A stretch of DNA of 64,000 nucleotides from positions 36,855-100,854 of the forward strand of contig JAWHQI010001222.1 in assembly GCA_033032865.1 (NCBI GenBank), written 5' to 3'. The position numbers were made by a program, and so were the translations under genes. This DNA is from Dactylorhiza incarnata. Lineage: Eukaryota > Streptophyta > Magnoliopsida > Asparagales > Orchidaceae. How positions within the stretch are numbered: the stretch's first letter is position 1; each line of letters begins with the position of its first letter. Of the stretch, positions 56,394-64,000 are shown piece after piece. The notes below the pieces were generated by a model, which saw nothing but the letters and a program-made list of their open reading frames with translations, made no database searches and was not told where the DNA came from.

Positions 56394-58314
56394 CTAGGCG
56401 TCATCCTCGCCATCAATGTCAGCATCTGGTTCATCGCCGCCATCGTCATCATCCTCGTCCTCAGAGTCATCATCCTCGGAGTCACCAGACAGCTGGGAAG
56501 ATGCTCGCAAGGGAGAGGTGGACTCCTCGGCGAGCAGCGCCGGGATGAGGTCCACCACTGTCAGCTCCATCGCCGCCGGCTTCAGAAGGTCGTCCGCCTT
56601 CAGTTGGCTCAGGATGACAGTCCCCGTTGCTCACGCGATCTCCCGACGAATGCGAGGCATATCGTCGCCGAGTATCCTGATCTGCTTGCCGACCCTGGAG
56701 GGGCCAGCCACCGCTGGCTGTTGCTTGGCAGGCTGAGTTTCCAGCTCAGCGATGCGAACTTGGGCAGCCTCCAAGGCCAGCTGGGTGTCGTCCAGCTCCT
56801 TCTCAAGCTGGGAGGTCTTCTTCGCCATCTCCACTTCAGCGGCCTGCAAAAAGAGAAGACGCAAAAGGTAAGCAAACTATTCGACAAGGTGGCGAGTATC
56901 CCACAAGCGAGTATAGAAGTGAGGCGAGTACCTCATGCTCCTTCTCTTTGAGCCCCATGGAGATCATCTTCTTACTTTGGATCTTGATCACCTCTTCATA
57001 CTCAAACAATCGCCTTACTGTCGAATGGGCCAGCTCGGCAGATCGCAGCAGAGATCGCGAGGTTTGGTGAGCGAGATACTCGGAGGTCTCTTCCTGCAGT
57101 CTCTCGACATCCTCGCGACCATAGACGGCGTGGAGCACATCGAAGCCCTCGCCCTTGTCCTCCCAGTCCTCCGACCATGGCGGGAGGTTGGATCTTAGAG
57201 ACACCACGTGGGCGCTCTCCATCCAGGTCACCAAGGGCGACCATAGAGATCCTCGCCACATCCACCCAGGTTGAAGTTCGGATGGGCAAAAGGCTCGCCA
57301 GCCTCAGAAGGGTCCGCCTTCTTGCCGAGGTCCCTATGAGCGACCTCCTTATTCTTCCTCAAGGGCTCAGAGGGCTCGCCCCTCTCCTTCCGCTTCTTCG
57401 AAGGCCCAGATCCTTCGTCGACGATCAAGGTCTCATCGCCTCCTGGCGACAAGTCGATGGGCGAGTAGACACCATCCCCGAGAGCAGAGTTCCCCGCACC
57501 TCCCTGTGTGGAAGCTGTCGCCTTCACCACCACGGGAAGAAGCTCGCGTGGCAGAACATGGACTGCTGCAACAAACAGAGAGTTAGCCCCAGTTAGTCGC
57601 CAGAACGAAGATGAAGAGCGGGTAGTGCGAATACTAGCGCGATAGGTTACCTTCGCCCGGAAACACCTCAGCGAGTTCGTCTACTCGCCTCCTCCAGAAT
57701 ACTACATCAAGGCGGCGATTCTTGAAGGATTCGAGCAGTTTCTCGCCACCCTCGTTCAGGAAGGAAACCCCGATGACACTCTCCAGCGGCTTGAAGGACC
57801 TTTCGGGGATCGCTTGGAAGTCGCCAGCGATGACAACTAGTCGCTCTCCCCATCGGTGGTTCTTCTTCGGCGTGCCGACCAGTGTGCAGACATGGCTGCA
57901 CAAGAAGACGACGCCCTCGCCTGTCGCCATGAAGTGAAATATCCGCCTGAAGATGGAAAGGTCGAAGGCGATCCCCTGGTCGCGCATGTAGCAGAGGAAC
58001 CCCACGATCATCGCCACCCCATTGGGGTTGATCTGGGCAGGGACTATCCCAAAGTAACGGAGTATCTGAGAGAACTCCGTCCACAGTGGTAGTCGCAATC
58101 CCACCTCGAAGTGGCGAGTAGGGAACACCAGCTCGGTGGTCAAGACGGTGTTTAGTCGCTCGCCCTGGCGAGGAAGCCAAGCGACAAACCCTGGCGGGAT
58201 GTACTTCGCCTTGAAGACCTCCAAATCCTTCTCAGTCGTAACAGACTTCTTGAAGGTGGTCGCCGCAAAGTTCTAGGCATGATTGGCACGCCGAACAGTC
58301 GCCACGTCAAACAT
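56394..58314 (-). pseudogene. E2 antisense gene B, Transposase_28-like protein
   Basis: Minus-strand exons 58314-57651, 57565-56932 and 56843-56394, GT-AG introns (donors GTAACC, GTACTC; acceptors TTGTTGCAG, CTTTTTGCAG), phases matching at both junctions. About 580 codons. Exon 1 resembles the plant 'putative gypsy type transposon' family: PPGFVAWLPRQGE, LRLPLWTEFSQILRYFGI, INPNGVAMIVGF, FRRIFHF and RWGERLVVIAGDF. Exon 2 has a KKRKERGE nuclear-signal-like stretch. Exon 3 is a coiled coil (EVEMAKKTSQLEKELDDTQ) with an Asp/Glu-rich end. Lesions: TAG 58273-58275, a one-base frame change near 57228-57234, and TGA 56631-56633. Despite the family name, no transposase activity is established. Confidence 0.8.
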
Positions 58315-58459
58315 CTTGGAGGAGATAAAGGAAGAGAGGCGAGTATCAAAGAAGACAAGAAGAGGAGAGGAAGACGGAAGATACTCGCGTATGAGTTGGA
58401 AGGTCGCCGAAAGCGTAATAAATACTCACCCACCCACCCACCCACCCCCCCCCCCCCCC

Positions 58460-58470
58460 TATTTATATTA
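58460..58470 (-). promoter_or_regulatory. TATA box of E2 antisense gene B
   Basis: Minus-strand TAATATAAATA about 146 bp before the ATG at 58314, next to a 15-base C run (58445-58459 on the plus strand). The intergenic stretch to gene A is 58315-58847. Confidence 0.5.
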
Positions 58471-58847
58471 GTCGGGTAGCTTGGCTTATCACGACGGTGT
58501 GATTAGGAATAAGGGGGTGGCGAGTATTAAGTTGAAGTCGCCGACTCAACAGCGCGTGTCAGCAAGGAGTCGACCTCCAAGGCGCGAAGACCTGCAAGAA
58601 AAAACATGAAAGAAGCTCGTCATGCATAGGCGACACGCAGACAATACTCGCCAAAATAAAAGGAGATAGAAAAAATCAAGACAAAAAATCCATCACAGAA
58701 AGAATAAAGCAAAGCAAGTAATGGAGGGCGAGTTTCCCATACTCGCCAAATAATATTACATCAGAAAAATTTAAGTGTTCAAGAATTACAGGGATACTCG
58801 CCAAAGGCGACATCACATGGAATGAAGAAAATAAAGAAGGACAACAT

Positions 58848-60432
58848 CTAAGGAGGCGCCTGAATATTCGCCTGAGGATCCGCAGGCTGAGGATGTCGCC
58901 CGACCCAGCCCAAACTGTGAGCTCGCTTGAAGTGCTCGAAGGCTACGGACATCGCGTCCTCGCCCTGCCATAGCTGGTCTTCAATCCTCGCCAGCCGACC
59001 GACCGAGCCCATGCTCGCGCGCATCCCCACCATCTCGTCATGATGCAGCTGTTGGCGATGCTCGAGCCTCGCAACTCGGCACTCTAGGTCGCTAACGGTG
59101 TGAAGGCAAGATTCTGCACCAGCCAGGCGAGTATCGAACTCTTCCAGCCGAGATACTTACACCTCCAGCTCGGTCAAGCGACGATGAGCGTCAGTGCTCG
59201 CCAGGCTCTCAACCCGCGACTCCATGTCAGTCAGGCGGCGATGGGGCTGGCTGAACGCCAAGCGCTCTAGCTTCGCGTCCAGATCCAAGATCGCGCGAGT
59301 GGCCTTCTCCTGATACTCGCGAGAAGGAAGCCCGACGGCGTCAATCAAGGCTCCTATGGGAGTGCGAGCACGAGCTGCAAAAAAGGGTAAAAATATCAGA
59401 GCTTTGACGACTAAAGGAACCGAGTGAAGATAATGGCGACTATCACAAATGGCGACCATGTACCTGGCCGAGGACTGCGAGAATGACGGCGAGGAGAGCC
59501 CCTGCCTCGCTGAGGAGACGTGCTGTGATGATGATCGCCTCGCCGAGCAGGATGGGACCTAGCGGTCTGATCCTGGCTAGGAGGTGCGTTCCCACGACCA
59601 CGACTATCGGATGGTCGCCCTCCCCCCCTCGGAGGAAAGAAGCCCAAAGGGCCCTCAGTCCCGCCACGGCGCGAGGATTCGCCTTGGTGAGTAGAGGGAG
59701 CGGTCGAAGTCGAAGGGCGCTGCTCGCCCTGAGTCGTGACGGGAGGAGGAAAAGGAGGAGGTGGCGGAAGCCCACCCACGGGCAGTTGCGAGCTGCTCGC
59801 TAACCCCGAAGAATCAAGAGGCGGTGGTGGCGGAAGCACGCTGCCCGCCAGAGGATCCCGTTGCTCGCTCATCGGCCTCTCCTCCAGCAAGGAGCTGTGG
59901 AGAACTCGCGTCGAGCGCCCACCACCCCTAGGCGAGACCATAGACGACGATCTCAGAGGAGGCGCGGGCAGAGGCTCCTCCTGAGCACCGATGGTGGATG
60001 AATCTGCGAACATAGAAGAAACATTCAGTAACTCGGACCAAGTCGAGGTCAATCAAAAAAGGTGGCGAGTAGGTAGCTCCCACCTCGCGCAGGAGCGGGA
60101 TTCTCCGGTTGATTCTGGGTCGAGGTCTCAGGCATACTCGACTCCTCGGCGATATTTGTAGCAGGAGGATCGGCGACCGGCGAGTCACCCTCGTTAGAAA
60201 TCCCCAAGTCGTCCAGCAGCTGCTGATGTTGGTCGCCCAAAGGGGCGGCGACATCGTCCTCAGCAACCTTCTTCTTCCCTTTCTTATTCTTCTTCGCAAG
60301 CCTCTTCCTCTTCTTAGAAGCGGGGAAGTCCTCAACCTCGTGACCTGGGCGCGGAGGGAGCGAAGAACCGTCGAACAGGCCGACAAGACCATCCATGGCC
60401 ACCTTAGCCTCTGCAGCATAGTCGCGCGTCAT
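58848..60432 (-). pseudogene. E2 antisense gene A (Lys-rich, Pro/Arg-rich, coiled coil)
   Basis: Minus-strand exons 60432-60084, 60003-59464 and 59374-58848; introns of about 80 and 89 nt are GT-AG, and all phases agree. About 470 codons. Exon 1 has a strongly basic SKKRKRLAKKNKKGKKK stretch (possible nuclear signal). Exon 2 is Pro-rich and ends Arg/Ser-rich (RRHSRSPRPG). Exon 3 has heptad-like repeats (RRLTDMESRVESL, LECRVARLEHRQQ). The lesion is an in-frame TAA at 59157-59159 in exon 3. ATG 60432 is 47 bp from a TATA box. No known family was recognised; a chromatin- or RNA-binding role is only a guess. Confidence 0.72.
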
Positions 60433-60478
60433 CTTGAGCGAGTTCAGAAAAGACGTGCCATCAGAGACCCTGCCCCTC

Positions 60479-60487
60479 TATTTATAG
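60479..60487 (-). promoter_or_regulatory. TATA box of E2 antisense gene A
   Basis: Minus-strand CTATAAATA, 47 bp upstream of ATG 60432 and 125 bp from the 3' LTR. Position and sequence parallel the E1 antisense TATA at 9491-9499. Confidence 0.6.
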
Positions 60488-60596
60488 AGTCGAGCGTCGT
60501 TCCAGCGAGACACCGAGTATAGACCAAATACTCACCAGAAAGACAGCTCGTCGAATAAGGGTTGGATGATTCTTTCCGAGCAACTACGTTACTCGC

Positions 60597-60611
60597 AAAG
60601 AGCGGGGATTG
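60597..60611 (+). promoter_or_regulatory. Polypurine tract of E2
   Basis: AAAGAGCGGGGATTG abuts the 3' LTR at 60612, and differs from the E1 tract at two positions. Confidence 0.75.
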
Positions 60612-61275
60612 TGTACAACCCTCATTCTCCGAGGGTGGACCCCCCAAGGCCACGTAGGCTGAAGTCAAGGTCAAATGGTCAACACAGAGACCAGCAGTCC
60701 AAGGCATGAACAGAAGAGACCTTGGCGAGTATGCAGGCCATACTCGCCAGGTAGGCGAGTATCAACCAGAATATCTCGGCACGCGCAGGAAGCAGCAGAC
60801 GCCCTGGACGAGTATTGTCTCGGCGTGTGCGAGCAGCACCCAATACTCGCCAGATGGGCGACTATAGCATGATACTCGTCGAGTAACCCATAGTCGCCGG
60901 GTTGGGGGCTAGGCTATAAAAGCCCCCCCTACCATTTGGTTTTCCTATAAATAGGACCCCTTGGGTACTTGGATTGGCACCTGGACTTGAGCTTTTGGAC
61001 CCCGATTCCTGAACTCTCGAGCCCATCACCCTTGCTTTCAGCCAAGTCGGTGCCATCTCTGTACCAAGCTCGGCCACTTTGGTTTCGGAGGGGAAGACTC
61101 TCTCGAGCTTCTGGGTACGTGGTGGGACCTCCCTACCGCAGCACCTGGGGTCCGGTTCGTTGCTCTTCTAGCTTCGTCGTAGTCGCCAGCCAAATCATCT
61201 CGTTGGACTGCTGGGCGAGTAGCCTCCGGCTGCATCGGTCCGAATTTTGAGGTCAGGATTTTCCTGGCGTCAACA
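60612..61275 (+). repeat. 3' LTR of E2
   Basis: 664 bp, ends GTCAACA. The next bases CATGG do not match the left flank of E2. Confidence 0.93.
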
Positions 61276-61280
61276 CATGG

Positions 61281-61432
61281 AGAAAGTGGCGACTATGGAG
61301 AGCAAGTGGCGACTATGGAGAGAAAGTGGCGACTATGGAGAGCAAGTGGCGACTATGGAGAACAAGTGGCAACTATGGAGAGCAAGTGGCGACTATGGAG
61401 AGCAAGTGGAGACTATGGAGAGCAAGTGGCGA
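61281..61432. repeat. 20-bp tandem repeat at the E2/E3 junction
   Basis: About 7.6 copies of AGCAAGTGGCGACTATGGAG in exact 20-bp register with a few substitutions, starting 5 bp after the E2 LTR end. Confidence 0.95.
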
Positions 61433-61513
61433 GACCAGCTTTCCAAAGCAGAAGCAGAAGAGACCCTGGCGGAATTGAGTTCCGCCAGCTCCCCGCGAGG
61501 CCTGCAGGTGGAA

Positions 61514-61738
61514 CTACGACCTCCTTGGTCGCTCGGGTTCCTCCTCACGCTCCTTCCCTGCTCGCCGGGATGGAACACCTTCAACAGCGAGAATCGGATG
61601 ATGAGGCGAGGTCGATGTTCCCTCCATGCGAGGTTGGAGAGCTGCTCGCACGGTCCCCTCGATTTGCCACGCAAATTCTTCGAGGACAGCCAACGTCACA
61701 AATTCGCCTTCGCCGGCCGAGTTACCGACTACTTCCAC
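61514..61738 (-). pseudogene. gag: E3 gag N-terminal fragment
   Basis: The minus-strand frame contains VVGNSAGEGEFVTLAVLEEF and RAALQPRMEGTSTSPHHPIL, clearly related to the E2 gag N-terminus (53796 onwards). It ends at a TAG after PERPRRS. The rest of gag and pol is missing. Confidence 0.75.
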
Positions 61739-61818
61739 ATGGTTTCCAACTACTACCCTTCTCGCCCTTCTACCAGACTTTCCCCCTCTGGCTACGATCC
61801 ACGCTCACTGCACCAAAG

Positions 61819-62454
61819 TGTTGAAGCCAGGAAAATCTCGGCTCCAAAATTCGGACCAATGCAGCCAGAGGCTACTCGCCCAGCAGTCCAACGAGAAGTC
61901 CTGGCTGGCAACAATGAAGAACTAGAAGAGCAACAACAACATGACCCTAGGCGCTGCGGCAGAGAGGTCCCACCACATACCCAGAAGCTCCGAAGAGACT
62001 TCCCCTCTACAACCAAAGATGGCCGAGCAGGGTACGAGGAAGGCACCGACTTGGCTAGTATCGAGAGTGACGACCAAGGATGATGGGTCCAAGAGTTCAA
62101 AAACGGGGTTCCAGAAGCTCAAGATCATGGTGCCAATCCAAGTACCCCTGGGGTCCTATTTTTAGGAAAACCAAAGAGAGGGGGGGTCTTATTTATACCC
62201 CACCTAACTCGGCGACCGGCGACATTGAGGCGATCTCACTTGGAGAGATGTGAGTATCACCTATGGTCACCCACCTCTTGGCGAGTATTGTGGCTACTCA
62301 CGCGAGCTCACCCATACTCGCCCAGGCCTCCTTGTGCTCCTACTGGCTGAGCTGTCTTGTGTCTTGGACTGCTGACCTCTGGTTGACCCTTTGACCATGA
62401 CTTCTGCCTACGTGGCCTTCAATGGGCCCACCCTCAGAGAATAAGGGTTGTACA
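61819..62454 (-). repeat. LTR of E3 (inverted)
   Basis: Plus-strand ends TGTTGAAGCC and AGGGTTGTACA, the reverse complement of the E2 LTR ends. 636 bp, clearly diverged from the E2 LTRs. Confidence 0.85.
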
Positions 62455-62982
62455 ATGATGATGTTGAACCACTTGGAGTTGACAAAGAAATAGATGTGGT
62501 GCAAGAAGATTTCGTGCCTCCAAGCGTGCTTAGATTTACAAAAGATCATCCAAGGGAACTTATCATTGGAGAACCGTCAAGAGGGGCAACGACATGCTCT
62601 TCCATTCGTGAATCCTTCTCTAATTTTTGCTTTGTTTCTGAAATTGAACCCAAAAACGTCTTTACCACGCTAAATGATGAATTTTGGTATTTAGCTATGC
62701 ATGAAGAATTAGATTAATTTGAACGTAATAAGGTTTGGAATCTTATAGAAAGACCATCAAATCATCCAGTAATAGGCGTAAAATAGATTTTCAAAAATAA
62801 ATTAGATAGTGAATCTAGGATTATTAGGAACAAATCTCGCTTAGTAGAACAAGGTTATTCACAAATCGATGGGGGTAGATTTTGATGAAACCTTAGCACC
62901 CGTAACTCGCTTAGAATCCATTTGCATTTTTCTTGCCTTTGCAAGTTTCAAAAGATTTAAACAATTTCAAATGGATGTTAAA
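62455..62982 (+). pseudogene. Second copy of copia-F RT N-terminal part
   Basis: From 62503 on it matches 1-467 almost base for base, with the same TAA (62715-62717). It lacks the 13-base deletion of the first copy. It is interrupted by the same gypsy LTR at the same nucleotide (after GATGTTAAA). The left 48 bases add upstream coding sequence (VEPLGVDKEIDVVQEDF). Confidence 0.9.
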
Positions 62983-64000
62983 TGTACAACCCCGATATTC
63001 GCCAGGTAAGGAAATCGAGCGAGACGGGAGTGGCGAGATCCAGACCTCGCCAAGATCGGCCCCCAGCCGATGAGACCTCGGCCGACCACCAAAATAGGCA
63101 GCGAGGTCCTCGCGAGGCGACCCTCTAAAAGAGATGCCACGGGCAGTATTCGCGAGAGGACCCGCGAGAATTCCTTCAGCAAGGTTCTCGCAAGGCAATC
63201 CCCCGGAAGAGATATCGCGGACATGGCCCGCGAGAAGGCCTGCGAGAGCTCCGACAGTAAGGTCATCGCAACCCCTTATCCACAAATCATTAGGGTCAAC
63301 TTACCATTTTACCCTTGGTGGTCTGCCCTTAGCCCCTCCAAACAGCGGAGCTTGGCTGTTAGCAGACCCATTTGGGGTGCAGATAGTAAAATCTAAAGGC
63401 GGAATCCTGTTTATTTGCAGACCATATCGGAAAATCTATAAATAGGACCTTAAGGGCACCTTTGGAGAGGATCTCACTTCAGCTTCCCTCTCCTCAGCTT
63501 TCTTTGGTTAGCATTTACAGAGCTCTCCAAGGTGCCCAAGTCTCAGCTTTGGCTTGGGAGGGGAAACGCTCAACGATCTTCCGGGTTAGTGGAGGGACCT
63601 CCTCGCTGTGACTAAGGTCTTAGTCAAATTCTTAATCTTCCGTCCACCCTCCTCGAGGGATCAGTAAGGGCTAGCCGCCCCTCATTTCGGTGAGGGCCCC
63701 CGAGCTCTACGAGAGACCGAGAAATCGGTTTCAACATTTTGGTGCGTGTGAGCGTGGAGCGTGGCTGGTTCAAGAAAGTTCCAGAGAAGGGTTATGGCGG
63801 GAGATGAGGAGCAGGGCGAGGAGTACGGCGAGACCCCTCAAGAAGCGATGGCTAGGATGCTCGCAGATTTCAGAAAGGAGGTGCTCGACACCTTGGGGTT
63901 TCACGGTCACAGCTCTGCGAAGTGAGTTTTGCGACCCCGGCACCTCAGGCGACCACTCCCCCAACAGCAGTCGGTGAGGAGGGCACCAGGAGGAAGGGCT
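62983..64000 (+). mobile_element. Second copy of the E1 5' end, cut by the window
   Basis: LTR 62983-63736 (754 bp), primer site about 63740-63758 with one extra T relative to E1, then gag start from about 63794. Compared with 468-1480 it has a handful of substitutions and several one-base length changes in runs (near 63412, 63699, 63900, 63927), which shift the gag frame. Confidence 0.92.

Larger units (their letters stand above)
53071..61275 (+). mobile_element. Tat-type gypsy element E2, pol-deleted, with two antisense genes
   Basis: LTRs 53071-53737 and 60612-61275 (TGTACAACCC...GTCAACA), tRNA-Phe primer site 53741-53761, PPT 60597-60611. By hand count the LTRs differ at about 23 of about 664 sites (96.5%). 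The sense interior has only fragments of gag, protease and the integrase tail (53796-54822). The rest (about 5.8 kb) is a repeat-bearing 3' region and two antisense genes. Flanks ATAAC (53066-53070) and CATGG (61276-61280) do not match, so one side was rearranged after insertion. LTR ends, PBS and gag relate it to E1. Confidence 0.9.
61276..62454 (-). mobile_element. Inverted, truncated Tat-type element E3
   Basis: On the minus strand from 62454: an LTR (62454-61819), a tRNA-Phe primer site (61815-61795, one mismatch), then the start of gag (61738-61514), ending abruptly at the 3' LTR of E2. It is the 5' end of a relative of E2 in opposite orientation. Its outer end abuts copia-F sequence at 62455. 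Confidence 0.85.

Noticed and set aside
59157..59165. Perfect GTAAGT donor at the TAA in gene A exon 3
   Set aside because: The downstream frame continues in register with coiled-coil repeats to a stop at 58848, so a point stop explains it better. The nearest acceptor would lead into a stop.

Overview
This window is repeat-dense nuclear DNA from a flowering plant, probably a eudicot with a large genome; the species cannot be named from the sequence. Evidence: nested Ty1/copia and Ty3/gypsy LTR retrotransposons, plant-type LTR/PBS/PPT signals, a TRIM, and the last three coding exons of a cyclin C gene (51.39-52.68 kb, minus strand), the only host gene recognised. No rRNA, tRNA gene, CRISPR or bacterial feature was seen.

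Layout. (1) A plus-strand copia element (copia-F) occupies 1-467, 10365-13013 and 43571-44489. It is split by a 9.9-kb Tat-lineage gypsy element (E1, 468-10364, target duplication TTAAA) and by a minus-strand copia element (copia-R, 13014-43570, target duplication GTTAT). (2) Copia-R is itself interrupted by a solo LTR (15197-16315), a gag-only LTR element (16355-22487), a pol-less Sirevirus-like element (27397-36262, TTGAC), a 443-bp TRIM (36917-37359, AAAAT) and a 2.1-kb LTR-like insertion inside its 5' LTR (40930-43026, ATGGC). (3) 44.5-50.1 kb holds copia LTR pieces and two nested minus-strand chromovirus-like LTRs. (4) 50.1-53.1 kb is unclassified DNA plus the cyclin C fragment. (5) 53071-61275 is a second Tat-type element (E2) whose sense pol is almost gone but which carries two multi-exon antisense genes. 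It abuts an inverted, truncated relative (E3, 61276-62454). (6) 62455-64000 repeats the first 1.5 kb of the window: the same copia-F with the same E1-type insertion at the same nucleotide.

Function. Most coding sequence is decayed retroelement gag-pol. The most interesting content is on the antisense strand of the two Tat elements. In E1 a 4-exon gene and in E2 two 3-exon genes have phase-consistent GT-AG introns and a TATA box just upstream; one E2 product resembles the plant 'putative gypsy type transposon' (Transposase_28) family. A second pattern is that nearly every LTR family here carries a dense cluster of its own CpG-rich, near-palindromic short word, which in several cases recurs in the interior of the same element.
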